From assembly GCA_037440065.1 (NCBI GenBank), contig JBBIUV010000016.1, forward strand, positions 1 through 64,000: a stretch of 64,000 nt of DNA. The letters run 5' to 3'. Both the position numbers and the translations under genes were made by a program. Positions within the stretch are counted from its first letter, which is position 1. Each line of letters opens with the position of its first letter. Under the pieces are notes generated by a model. That model was not told the origin of the DNA and searched no databases. It worked only from the letters and a program-made list of their open reading frames with translations. This DNA comes from UBA1563 sp037440065. Its GTDB lineage: Bacteria > Bacteroidota > Ignavibacteria > Ignavibacteriales > Ignavibacteriaceae. Below are positions 17,509 to 26,556 of this stretch, piece by piece.

Positions 17509-18690
17509 ATGGACACCTGGAAAAGAAATTTAATCATACTGTGGATTGCACTTTTTTTTGCGGCTGCAGGATTGAGCGCCGTTGTTCCATTTCTTCCTTT
17601 GTTTATTAGAGAGTTAGGGGTCACAAATCTTTCAGAAACTTCACGATGGAGCGGGTATGTTTTTTCAGCACCGTTTATTGTTTCTTTTTTTGTAATTCCA
17701 TTATGGGGAAGCTTGGGGGATAAACATGGACAAAAGTTGATGACACTTAGAGCCGTTTTCGGTTTGTCTGTTGCACTTTTTCTTATGGCATTTTCGCAAA
17801 ATGTAATTCAACTTTTTATATTCAGAATGTTGCAAGGTGCTTTGAGTGGATTTTATCCAGCTGCTTTAGCTTTAGCTGTCTCAACTGCTCCAAAGGAGAG
17901 GACCGGATATGCTTTGGGAGTAATTCAGTCGGCAAGCACTTCGGGTAACATTGTTGGTCCGCTGCTTGGCGGACTGTTGTCTCAACTATTTGGATTTAGA
18001 CAAGTATTTGTAATTGTTGGAGTTATCATCCTAATATGTGCATTATTGATTCTCCTATTTTTAAAGGAAGAAAAAAAGGATAGGGCAGATGAAGAAGGCA
18101 GTTTTTCTGCATTGGACAATTGGGAGTACGTTTTCTCGACGAAGCAAATTTTACTTACTGGAATTTTGATCTTGATGAGTTCATTGGCTGTTTCACTTCT
18201 CGCCCCGATTTTTGTTCTTTATGTTGAAACATTCAAAATAGATACTGCATCTCTTCCTCTGGTTACGGGAATTCTCTACAGTATTCTAGGACTTTTTGCA
18301 ACTTTTTCTTCACTACTCTTTGGTAAAAAAATCGACGATAAAGGGTATAGAAAAAATTTAGTGTTAGCTTCTGCTATAATCGGTTTGATGTTCATTCTTC
18401 ATTTCTATGTTTATCAAATCTATTATTTGATCCCGATAAGGATATTGCTTGGTTTTGGCTTCGGTTTTCTTACTCCTGTACTATTCACAGCCTTAAGTAA
18501 AAAAGTCGTGCTCCAAAGAAAAGCCGGAGTGATGGGAATTGGTTCAAGTTTTCAAATTTTAGGGAATATGATCGGACCGATCAGTTCAGGTTTGATAGGT
18601 GCTGTTTTTGGAGTGCGCTATTCTTTTATTCTTGCCGGAATCATTTTTTTAACTATTACATTAATAACCCTAAAGTATGTAAAAGAATGA
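17509..18690 (+). CDS. MFS drug-efflux-type transporter
   Basis: The 393-residue protein has about twelve hydrophobic segments. The A-motif between TM2 and TM3 is seen as GSLGDKHGQKLMTLRAV. TM4-5 contain RMLQGALSGFYPAALALAVS and GNIVGPLLGGLL, the motif C pattern of proton antiporters of the DHA1 (TetA/multidrug) branch. It probably exports small hydrophobic compounds using the proton gradient. It stands alone, convergent with the MATE gene 8 bp downstream. Confidence 0.9.
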   Translation: MDTWKRNLIILWIALFFAAAGLSAVVPFLPLFIRELGVTNLSETSRWSGYVFSAPFIVSFFVIPLWGSLGDKHGQKLMTLRAVFGLSVALFLMAFSQNVIQLFIFRMLQGALSGFYPAALALAVSTAPKERTGYALGVIQSASTSGNIVGPLLGGLLSQLFGFRQVFVIVGVIILICALLILLFLKEEKKDRADEEGSFSALDNWEYVFSTKQILLTGILILMSSLAVSLLAPIFVLYVETFKIDTASLPLVTGILYSILGLFATFSSLLFGKKIDDKGYRKNLVLASAIIGLMFILHFYVYQIYYLIPIRILLGFGFGFLTPVLFTALSKKVVLQRKAGVMGIGSSFQILGNMIGPISSGLIGAVFGVRYSFILAGIIFLTITLITLKYVKE

Positions 18691-18698
18691 AATTAGAC

Positions 18699-20027
18699 TC
18701 ATTTACCGAACATAAATTTTACAAATACAATAGAAGCATAAATTACAATATAAATTGGTAATCCGATCCATGCTCCTACAATTCCAAATTGGAAATGTAC
18801 TCCTAACAAATAAGCAACCGGAACAAAGATGAGTAGGTTTGCCACCACTTCTGCAAACATAACGAACATCGATTTGCCACTTGCCTGGAGTGTATTTGCG
18901 AGGACTACTCCCACACCATAAAATATTTGTGCAATCCCAGCAATCCGCATCGCTGGTATCGCGGTTGCGATTATCGGCTGCTCGTTGGTAATGAGATTCA
19001 ATAAATATCTTGGGAGAAAGACATAAATGAACGAGAGCGAAAGTGTATAAAGTGTCGCAATCTTTGCTGTCTCAATCGCATATTTCTTTGCTAAAATATC
19101 GTTTGCGGCTCCTATGTTATTTCCAACTAAAGTTTGCGCAGCAATACCGAATCCGAAACAGGGAAGAAAAGAAATAAAGAGTACACTTACTATTGCTTGA
19201 GAAGCTGCTTGTTCCCGCAAACCGATCAATCCCGTAATGGAAATAAAGGAGAGAAATCCGATTAAAATAAAAATATTCTGGAAGGAGACCGGTAAAGAAA
19301 TCTTATAAAGTGAACGAATTATTTTGAAAGAGAAATTTATCCTTTTATAAAGAAAGTATTTTACCCGATAAGCTGCATTCAATGAGAAGAAAAAATAAAA
19401 TGAGGCGTCAAACAAGGTAGCTAATGTTGATCCTAACCCAGAACCGGCAACTCCCATCGCCGGAAGTCCAAATTCTCCATAAATTAAGATGTAATTGAAA
19501 ATGATGTTCAAAAGATTGGTTAAAATTCCTGAAATCATAAAAATTTTGGTATTTCCGATTCCGAAGTAAAATCCACGATAAGAAACAGTGATCAGAAAAA
19601 GAGGAAGTCCAATAAGGCGGAAATAAATAAATTCACCGGCTAATTTCCCTACATTCGCATCCTTTGCAAAAAGTTGAGCAAATGGTTCAGAGAAGAATAT
19701 ACCTAAGCATGTTACAAGTAATCCGATGAAAAATCCGACATAGATTGAATTCTGCAGAACTTTCCCGATTTGCGAATAATTTCTTTCTCCGAAGGAATTA
19801 GCAGTCAAGACGTGTGTTCCGGTAGCCAAACTTGAGAAAAAACTTACAACAGCCCAAGTAGCTAAAACGCCAATTCCCATTGCAGCTAACGTGTACTCCG
19901 GATTGTCGAGTCTTCCGACCATTGCTGCATCAACCAAGGAGAGAACCATTTGTGTGGAAAGCCCGGCGATAGCGGGTAAAGCTATTCGCAGAATGTTCTT
20001 AAAATATAGTTTATCAGGTAATATCAT
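18699..20027 (-). CDS. MATE family multidrug efflux transporter
   Basis: The 442-residue membrane protein has twelve predicted helices. The N-terminus LRIALPAIAGLSTQMVLSLVDAAMVGRL and the mid-protein repeat ISLPVSFQNIFILIGFLSFI match the two internally related halves of MATE (NorM/DinF) exporters. Typical AAQTLVGNNIGAAN is present. It is likely a cation-coupled exporter of organic cations or metabolites. Single gene with AT-rich upstream region before tRNA-Ala on the other strand. Confidence 0.92.
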   Translation of the reverse strand: MILPDKLYFKNILRIALPAIAGLSTQMVLSLVDAAMVGRLDNPEYTLAAMGIGVLATWAVVSFFSSLATGTHVLTANSFGERNYSQIGKVLQNSIYVGFFIGLLVTCLGIFFSEPFAQLFAKDANVGKLAGEFIYFRLIGLPLFLITVSYRGFYFGIGNTKIFMISGILTNLLNIIFNYILIYGEFGLPAMGVAGSGLGSTLATLFDASFYFFFSLNAAYRVKYFLYKRINFSFKIIRSLYKISLPVSFQNIFILIGFLSFISITGLIGLREQAASQAIVSVLFISFLPCFGFGIAAQTLVGNNIGAANDILAKKYAIETAKIATLYTLSLSFIYVFLPRYLLNLITNEQPIIATAIPAMRIAGIAQIFYGVGVVLANTLQASGKSMFVMFAEVVANLLIFVPVAYLLGVHFQFGIVGAWIGLPIYIVIYASIVFVKFMFGK

Positions 20028-20123
20028 TTGAAAGTAAAATTACTAAAGGGAAAGGGAATAAAAAATTTTTATTGGAATAATTTGATATTGCTTCCTGATT
20101 CTTTAATTTTCAGTTGTTAATTC

Positions 20124-20196
<73 letters not shown>

Positions 20197-20202
20197 CAAA
20201 TA

Positions 20203-20235
20203 AAAGCCTTATAAGGTAGTTACTTATAAGGCTTT
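20203..20235 (+). terminator. Terminator behind tRNA-Ala
   Basis: AAAGCCTTATAAG (20203-20215) pairs perfectly with CTTATAAGGCTTT (20223-20235) around a 7-nt loop. The inner part CCTTATAAG/CTTATAAGG is the same as in the terminator behind tRNA-Val at 42901-42931. Confidence 0.85.
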
Positions 20236-20451
20236 GATGTTTTAAACTTTAATTCTTTCTCCATGTGATTCTCAAAAGAGACAAAGAACTATGTTTTGAC
20301 ATTTCTTGATTTTATTGTTATTTAATTTTAGTTTACGGAGAGTGATTGAACAAAGAAAAATACTTGGATTTAATTACAATGAAAATTTGGCAGAGGATTC
20401 ATTCAGCCGAACCTTAGCCCTTTTATTCTATCACAAAAAGAGATTCTAAAA

Positions 20452-21837
20452 ATGGAGTTTACTGATTCTCGAACACTCAGTGAAATTATCGGAAAAGAAG
20501 TTGGACCACTTCCTTATGATGAAGTTTTACCACTTTTTATTAAGATTCTTGAGGAACTGTCTGTAGTAAAAACTGAAGGGAAAATTCTTCGGGCGCTAAA
20601 TCCTTTTAATATTTTTATTACAAACGACCAGAAAATCCAAATTAGTGATGTTAGTGGTTCTAAATCATTGGCTTTGAAACAACCTTCAAAATCCGGGGGA
20701 AAGAGCGGGCATCTTTTCTATCATTCTCCGGAAAAAGCTCGTGGCGAAAATATTGATGAACAGTCAAATATTTATAGCATGGGAATTATTCTTTATGAAA
20801 TGCTTGCCGGGAGGTTACCTTTCGAAAGAGACGAAACGACAAGTGATTTTGCACTGATGAACAAAATTGCCCGCGAAAAAATTAAAGATCCTCGTGAATT
20901 TAATCCTTCAATTCCCGAATGGCTTGTTGAAATTATTCTTAAAGCTACTGAAAAAGAAAAATCAGCCAGAATAAAATCATTCGAAACTTTTATCTCTTTG
21001 CTAAAAGAGGGAAAAGAATCTTACGACAAAAAACTGAAAGAGGAAGAAGAAAAGTTTAGGAAACGACAAGCAGAAAAAGCTGAAGAGGAGAAATTAGCTC
21101 AAGAGAAGCTTGTGGTTCTTAAACGACAGAAAAGTACACCAAGCGACAGTAGGCATATGGAATCAAAACCCCATCCGTATGAGAAGAAAATAGAGCAAAG
21201 GGGAAAATCAAAAAAGAATAAAATAATAGTGACGTTATTTTTAATCGTAGTAGTCGCAATTACTATAAAATATTATCTGGATAGGAATCCGTTTGAAAGA
21301 ATCGAGAATGAATGGATGCCAAATAACCTAAATGTTAATCACTACAGAAATGGTGATTCAATTCCCGAAGTTAGCGATCCGAAAAAATGGGAAAAACTAA
21401 AAACTGGGGCATGGTGTTACTACGACAACAACCCTGAAAACAACACAAAATATGGTAAGTTATATAATTGGTATGCCGTTAATGATCCGCGTGGGTTAGC
21501 TCCGGAAGGGTGGCATATTCCTTCAAATAAGGAATTTGAAAAGTTAATTACCGAAGTTACTAAGGATAGCGAATCTTTAAAATCTTTGATGAAGGGAGAT
21601 ATAAATCAAAATGGATTTTCGTTAATATCTGCTGGTGGACGGGATACAACCGGTTATTTCTACGATTTGGATTACGTTCCTTATTACTGGAGTTCAACAC
21701 AATCTGATAGTCTTAATGCATTTCAACTTCTTCTACGTTATCATGATACGAATATTTCGCTTTCATCTAAGGGGAAAGGATACGGATTTAGTGTACGGTG
21801 TGTTAGGGCAATAAAGAAAAAGGGATTCACTTGGTAA
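20452..21837 (+). CDS. Membrane pseudokinase fused to a FISUMP domain
   Basis: This 461-residue protein starts with the C-lobe of a serine/threonine kinase (about 1-185). The N-lobe with the Gly loop and ATP-binding Lys is missing, and the HRD-LKP-x-N loop is ILRALNPFNIF (the catalytic Asp is lost); DFG reads DVS. The APE-like SPE and DEQSNIYSMG helix F are kept, so the fold is kinase but activity is very unlikely. A charged coiled coil (about 185-255) leads to one membrane helix (about 261-277). The outer part (about 300-455) is a FISUMP module (YGKLYNWYAVNDPRGLAPEGWHIP, GGRD, YYWSST, GYSVRCVR-like), usual in Bacteroidota/Fibrobacterota surface proteins. It could be a signalling or surface adaptor. 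Confidence 0.82.
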   Translation: MEFTDSRTLSEIIGKEVGPLPYDEVLPLFIKILEELSVVKTEGKILRALNPFNIFITNDQKIQISDVSGSKSLALKQPSKSGGKSGHLFYHSPEKARGENIDEQSNIYSMGIILYEMLAGRLPFERDETTSDFALMNKIAREKIKDPREFNPSIPEWLVEIILKATEKEKSARIKSFETFISLLKEGKESYDKKLKEEEEKFRKRQAEKAEEEKLAQEKLVVLKRQKSTPSDSRHMESKPHPYEKKIEQRGKSKKNKIIVTLFLIVVVAITIKYYLDRNPFERIENEWMPNNLNVNHYRNGDSIPEVSDPKKWEKLKTGAWCYYDNNPENNTKYGKLYNWYAVNDPRGLAPEGWHIPSNKEFEKLITEVTKDSESLKSLMKGDINQNGFSLISAGGRDTTGYFYDLDYVPYYWSSTQSDSLNAFQLLLRYHDTNISLSSKGKGYGFSVRCVRAIKKKGFTW

Positions 21838-22175
21838 TCCCCTGGGGAAACTTTCTTCAAATTCGTCTCAAGTTTTCGAGATGTGAATCATTTTTGATTA
21901 TGAAGATAAATCTTATTTAGTAACACAGATATGTGATTTATATCTCAGTTGTCCACAACTTCACTTTTGCCTGTTGCTAAAAAGAATAAAAAGTAATAGT
22001 TTCATTTTAAAAGTTGAACAATTGTAAACTGTTGCTAAATGTGGTTTCACTTTACATTAGTCTTACTGAATACAAAACTTTGTTACTAGTAGGTATCTGA
22101 ATAAAAGAGTGGTTTTCCGTTCTACTCCTTTCTAATAATCATTCTTTATTAATAAAAAAGACATCAAGGAGTTTC
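21838..22175. other. Intergenic stretch without recognisable gene
   Basis: These 338 bp are AT-rich. I see no open frame of note, no tRNA and no repeat shared with elsewhere in the window. It must contain the promoter of the lipoprotein-protease pair that follows; an AAGGAG ribosome site stands just before 22176. Confidence 0.5.
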
Positions 22176-22649
22176 ATGCAAAAACTGTTTTATATTATAT
22201 TTTTTTTAACAACTGTGATAACCTATTTCGGATGTTGTGGATCGAAGGAAATGAAAAATGAAAAAAAGTTGTTGAGCTACACAATTGTTTTTGGATCAGG
22301 TGGTGGATTTACAGGAAGATATAGCGGAAGGGCAATAGATACATCAGGTATTATCTACGAATGGGAAGGGCGCACTTATTTAACATCGGTAAAAACAAAT
22401 ATTGATACTCTTTCTCAGAATCAAATTATGAAATTGAACAAATTTTTTAGTGAGAATGATTTCACTAACATTCATTTCAAAGAATCGGGGAACATCACAA
22501 GTTTTTTAACACTCTCCGATTCTAAAAAAGATTTTACTTTTTCCTGGAAAGAGACAAGTCCTCCGGACAAGGTGCCGGATAGAATAAGAGAATTATATTA
22601 TCTAATATATCAGACAATTGAGCAAAATAAAAAAGAGGTGCAAAAATGA
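22176..22649 (+). CDS. Small lipoprotein, unknown function
   Basis: A 157-residue protein with a signal peptide and Cys-rich lipobox (TYFGCC; Cys near 20-21), so it is likely lipid-anchored. The mature part SYTIVFGSGGGFTGRYSGRAIDTSGIIYEWEG is beta-rich and resembles small secreted proteins of the DUF6438 kind, but I am not sure. It overlaps the downstream protease by 4 bp (ATGA), so translation is probably coupled; it might be an inhibitor or chaperone of that protease. Confidence 0.7.
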   Translation: MQKLFYIIFFLTTVITYFGCCGSKEMKNEKKLLSYTIVFGSGGGFTGRYSGRAIDTSGIIYEWEGRTYLTSVKTNIDTLSQNQIMKLNKFFSENDFTNIHFKESGNITSFLTLSDSKKDFTFSWKETSPPDKVPDRIRELYYLIYQTIEQNKKEVQK

Positions 22650-25129
22650 AATATCTATTTACGATAACATTGGCGGTTGTAGTAACAATTTCCGGTTTCG
22701 GTTTTAAAGGAAACGGAATCAAACAAGGTGATATTAAAATAACCGTAAATAAAAATAATCCCAAACTCGCAATTGAAAAATTGGAAGCTCTAACAAGTTC
22801 ACGTTTAAGCGTTGAATGGAACGAGAATTTTACTATTCCTTCATCCATAATGGGTGATTTAACAAAGCCAGGCTTTGTTAAAAGTAATTCGCAAAAAGAA
22901 GATGTTCTACGTTTCTTAACTGAGAACAAGGAGCTATTTGGATTACAAAATCCAAGTAATGAGTTAAATTTACTTTCCACAACCACCGATGAGCTGGGAC
23001 AAACACATTTAAAATTTCAACAAAAATTTGAGAATGTAACCCTTTATAAAGGACAGTTAATTGTTCATATCTCAGGTGATGGAAAAGTAATTGGAATAAA
23101 TGGGAAATACTATCCGACGTTAACATTTAAAACGCAACCTGATATTTCTGTAGAGCAAGCAATTTCTTCAGCTAAAAATTATTTAACAGGTTACGAATCT
23201 GTTAATGCAAACACCGAGTTGATTTTGTTGGAAAGAGGAATCAATTTTCATCTCGCTTATGCAGTTAAACTTCCTTCTAAGTTTATGCCAAATATGGTTG
23301 TTTTTGTTGATGCAAAAACCGGTGATGTAATTTATAAAGATGATGGTATCAGATATGATGGTCCTCAAGTGGGAACAGGCATTGATCTTAAAAACCAAAC
23401 GAAACAAATCAACACATATTTGTATGGTGGGGCATATTACATGGTAAATACTGCTTTGCCGATGTACGTCGCGCCATTTGATAGTTTAAAAGGAGTGGTA
23501 TCTGTGTATGATGCGAAGAATGACACGTCCGGGAACGGGTATAATTCGGCATTACTTATTTCGGATCCCAATAATGATAATAATTTCAATGATAACAGTA
23601 GTCTTAAAGCAGCAGTTTCAGCACTTTCGTTTGTAACTGATGCCTACAAATTTTACAAAAGCCATTATAATCGAAATAGTTACGACAATGCTGGGCATAG
23701 CATGGTAAACGTTGTTCATTATAAGGATAAGTACAACAACGCATTTTGGAACGGTGCGGCGATGACGTATGGCGATGGTGATAATGTTGAGTTTTCAAAT
23801 TTAGCCGGAGCGTATGATGTTATTGTTCATGAATTAACTCATGCAGTTACTGAAAGAACCGCGAATCTAATTTATGAAAATCAGCAAGGTGCATTGAATG
23901 AATCAATGTCGGATTGCTTTGCGAGTCTTGCCGATTCAGCTAATTGGTTAATTGGTGAAGAAGTATATACACCAAACACCGCAAATGATGCATTAAGAAA
24001 CATGCTTCAACCACATAACAATGCCGCGACTGGTTCAAACTCCTGGCAACCTGAACATATGAATGAATATGTTACACTTCCAAATACGACTGAGGGGGAT
24101 AATGGTGGAGTTCATATAAATAGTGGAATTCCAAATCGAGCTTTTGCCTTAACAGCCGAGTCAATCACTCGCTGGAAAGCAGGACAAATTTGGTACAGAG
24201 CGTTGACAACTTATTTAACTAATAACTCCGACTTCAATGATGCAAGAGTTGCGTGTATAAATGCAGCCAAAGATCTTTACGGTGACAACTCCACTGAAAT
24301 GAATGCAGTAAAAACAAGTTTTGAGACTGTTGGAATAACCGGATCAACCAGTGGCCAAACTGTTGAACTTATTTATGAAGACGGTACACCGACTACATCA
24401 GTTTATGAAATGAATGCAAATTGGGAACTCGCTGTAAAATTTACTCCACCTACCAATAATGTAAGCATTACCAAATGTCAAGTTTATATTTCCGGCGATA
24501 ATAATTTTTTTGGAAATGCAAGCTTCGCCTTAAAAATGTATAGCGCAGGAAATAACGGTTTACCGGGACAACCATTGATTAATCCTTACACACACGTTCC
24601 ACAGGCTACCGGCTGGCAAATATTCAATATCACCGGAGTTTCGGTTCCCAGTGACTTTTTTATTTCAGTTAAATACGATGGTATAAATAGTCCACTAATT
24701 GGTGCAGCATTTCCTCCGGGGAATGGAAGAGCCTACGAATCAGACGGTAGTAACTGGGTTAAATTAACAAGTCCGAATGATTATACTTTGTATATGAGAG
24801 CAACTGTTCAAACACCAACTGCGATTGTGGACGTTTCAACACAAATTCCAGATAAGTATGAAGTCTTTCAAAATTATCCAAATCCTTTTAATCCAACTAC
24901 ATCGATCACCTATGCTTTGCCGCAGAGTGAATTGGTGAACTTGTCTGTGTATGATTTATCGGGAAGAAAAATTACTGAGTTAGTAAACAACAATCAAAAT
25001 CCAGGGACATATGAAGTAACATGGAATGGTAAAAACAGTAGAGGTGAAAATACTTCTAGTGGGATTTATTTCTATCAGCTAAGTGCGGGAACGTTTAAAA
25101 GTGTAAAGAAGATGATTTTAATCAGATAG
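22646..25129 (+). CDS. Thermolysin-like (M4) metalloprotease with T9SS sorting signal
   Basis: The 827-residue secreted protein has a short signal peptide and an FTP/PepSY propeptide (about 60-235: KLAIEKLEAL, LKFQQKFENVTLYKGQLIVHI). The catalytic domain carries the zinc site HELTHAVTE at about 395 and NESMSDCFA at about 417, with the C-terminal active His region GGVHINSGIPNRAF. Residues 565-720 form a beta-sandwich. The last 85 residues (NYPNPFNPTTSITYALP at about 743, DLSGRKITELV, GIYFYQL, KKMILIR) are the type A T9SS sorting domain. It should be exported by T9SS and used for extracellular protein breakdown. Confidence 0.95.
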   Translation: MKYLFTITLAVVVTISGFGFKGNGIKQGDIKITVNKNNPKLAIEKLEALTSSRLSVEWNENFTIPSSIMGDLTKPGFVKSNSQKEDVLRFLTENKELFGLQNPSNELNLLSTTTDELGQTHLKFQQKFENVTLYKGQLIVHISGDGKVIGINGKYYPTLTFKTQPDISVEQAISSAKNYLTGYESVNANTELILLERGINFHLAYAVKLPSKFMPNMVVFVDAKTGDVIYKDDGIRYDGPQVGTGIDLKNQTKQINTYLYGGAYYMVNTALPMYVAPFDSLKGVVSVYDAKNDTSGNGYNSALLISDPNNDNNFNDNSSLKAAVSALSFVTDAYKFYKSHYNRNSYDNAGHSMVNVVHYKDKYNNAFWNGAAMTYGDGDNVEFSNLAGAYDVIVHELTHAVTERTANLIYENQQGALNESMSDCFASLADSANWLIGEEVYTPNTANDALRNMLQPHNNAATGSNSWQPEHMNEYVTLPNTTEGDNGGVHINSGIPNRAFALTAESITRWKAGQIWYRALTTYLTNNSDFNDARVACINAAKDLYGDNSTEMNAVKTSFETVGITGSTSGQTVELIYEDGTPTTSVYEMNANWELAVKFTPPTNNVSITKCQVYISGDNNFFGNASFALKMYSAGNNGLPGQPLINPYTHVPQATGWQIFNITGVSVPSDFFISVKYDGINSPLIGAAFPPGNGRAYESDGSNWVKLTSPNDYTLYMRATVQTPTAIVDVSTQIPDKYEVFQNYPNPFNPTTSITYALPQSELVNLSVYDLSGRKITELVNNNQNPGTYEVTWNGKNSRGENTSSGIYFYQLSAGTFKSVKKMILIR

Positions 25130-25168
25130 AATTGACATTTTCAAGTGGAAATAATTTGAGGAGTGAAT

Positions 25169-26017
25169 ATGAAAAAGATGTTTTTATCGGCATTGATAGT
25201 AGGAATTCTCCAGTCAGGATTAATTGCTCAAAATGTTGTTAACGGCGATTTTGAGCAGGGAGCTTCATCAGGTTGGACAAAATATTCGCAGGGGGGATAC
25301 GGCTTGATTGGTACTGCTCAATTTTTTTATTCAACAGAAATTACTCCTCAAGTTCTTCCTCGTTCCGGGCAGTATATGGGACGCTTAGGCGGCTATTCTT
25401 ATGAAATAAATTCTATCAAACAGACAGTAACCTTACCGAATACTCCAAAAGTTTATCTGGGACTTTATTATCAAACAAGAGCTTCTACAACTTCCGAGTG
25501 TGCAGGTTTGTGGGTTGGCGCTCAGATTCGAGTTTATGTTGCCGGGCAAGTGCTTTCTGATCAATATCTGTGTAATTATAATGCTGTAAATACATGGACC
25601 TTTGGTTACTTTGATATTTCTGCGGCAGCAGGACAAACAGTTGAAATAGGATTTCGTGCAGATGCAGCAAACTCAGTTTGGTCTTATCTTTATCTAGACG
25701 ATGTAACTATTTTTACTTCACTTACCGGAATTGAAGATAAAAAGGAAACTCCTCAAAACTTTACACTTGCACAGAATTTCCCGAATCCTTTTAACCCGAA
25801 AACGAATATTGAATATTCAGTTGCAAACAGTCAACATGTAACGATAAAGGTTTATAATGTTCTCGGAAATGAAGTAGCAATTTTAGTGAACGAGAAAAAA
25901 GAAGCTGGAACTTATACAACGGAGTTCAAGACTAACGAATTACCTAGTGGACTTTATTTCTACCGAATGGAAACCGGTGGATTGGTTCAAACTAAAAAAA
26001 TGATGCTCATTAAATAA
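25169..26017 (+). CDS. T9SS-exported protein with jelly-roll domain
   Basis: The start at 25169 has GAGGAG six bases upstream; a GTG two codons earlier (25163) is less likely. The 282-residue product has a signal peptide ending LIAQ and a carbohydrate-binding-like jelly roll (VVNGDFEQGASSGWTKYSQGG, about 22-185, with YLDDVTIF at its end). The C-terminal T9SS type A tail holds NFPNPFNPKTNIEYSV, VLGNEVAILVNE and LYFYRMETG. It may bind polysaccharide at the surface. It lies 39 bp behind the M4 protease in the same direction and may share its transcript. Confidence 0.85.
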   Translation: MKKMFLSALIVGILQSGLIAQNVVNGDFEQGASSGWTKYSQGGYGLIGTAQFFYSTEITPQVLPRSGQYMGRLGGYSYEINSIKQTVTLPNTPKVYLGLYYQTRASTTSECAGLWVGAQIRVYVAGQVLSDQYLCNYNAVNTWTFGYFDISAAAGQTVEIGFRADAANSVWSYLYLDDVTIFTSLTGIEDKKETPQNFTLAQNFPNPFNPKTNIEYSVANSQHVTIKVYNVLGNEVAILVNEKKEAGTYTTEFKTNELPSGLYFYRMETGGLVQTKKMMLIK

Positions 26018-26032
26018 AGCTCGTACTTTATT

Positions 26033-26473
26033 TTAGTTTCGAGAAAATATATTTTCTAAAAAACGATGAAATTTGTGAAATGATTTTACCGGTTCAGCAT
26101 ACATTAAGATGCACTTTTTAGAAACTAAGTTTAGTCCGAGTTTCTTTGCTTGATCAATCGCTTCGAGAGATTCGCATCCTTGTTGAAGCCAAACATTTTT
26201 TATTCCTGTGGATGAAATCTCTTGCAGAATAGATGGAATATTTTTAGGTGAAATCGAGACAAATACTCCTTCAACTTTTTCTTTGAGAGAGGATATATTG
26301 GGGAAACATGGAATTCCATCAATCTCATTTTCTGTTGGATGAACCGCATAAACATCATACCCGCGCGAAGTTAATTCTTTGTATACATAATTCCCAAACT
26401 TACCTTTTGTTTTAGATACTCCGAGCAATGCTAAGTTTTTGCATTGAATAAAATCGTTAACTGCATGTTTCAT
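26033..26473 (-). CDS. CoA-binding domain protein (YccU-like)
   Basis: This 146-residue protein has a Rossmann-like CoA-binding fold: NLALLGVSKTKGKFGNYVYKELTSRGYDVYAVHP and the later IKNVWLQQGCESLEAIDQAKKLGLNLV followed by CILM. It resembles the ligand-binding domain of succinyl-CoA synthetase and the stand-alone YccU family, whose job is not well defined. Cytoplasmic, single gene, convergent with the T9SS protein gene. Confidence 0.88.
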   Translation of the reverse strand: MKHAVNDFIQCKNLALLGVSKTKGKFGNYVYKELTSRGYDVYAVHPTENEIDGIPCFPNISSLKEKVEGVFVSISPKNIPSILQEISSTGIKNVWLQQGCESLEAIDQAKKLGLNLVSKKCILMYAEPVKSFHKFHRFLENIFSRN

Positions 26474-26556
26474 TTTTAATTCCCAAATTAGTTATTTAAA
26501 AATAAAAAAAGCTGTCCAAAGTGCGACAGCTTTTTATGAAAAAAATGATTCTGGAA

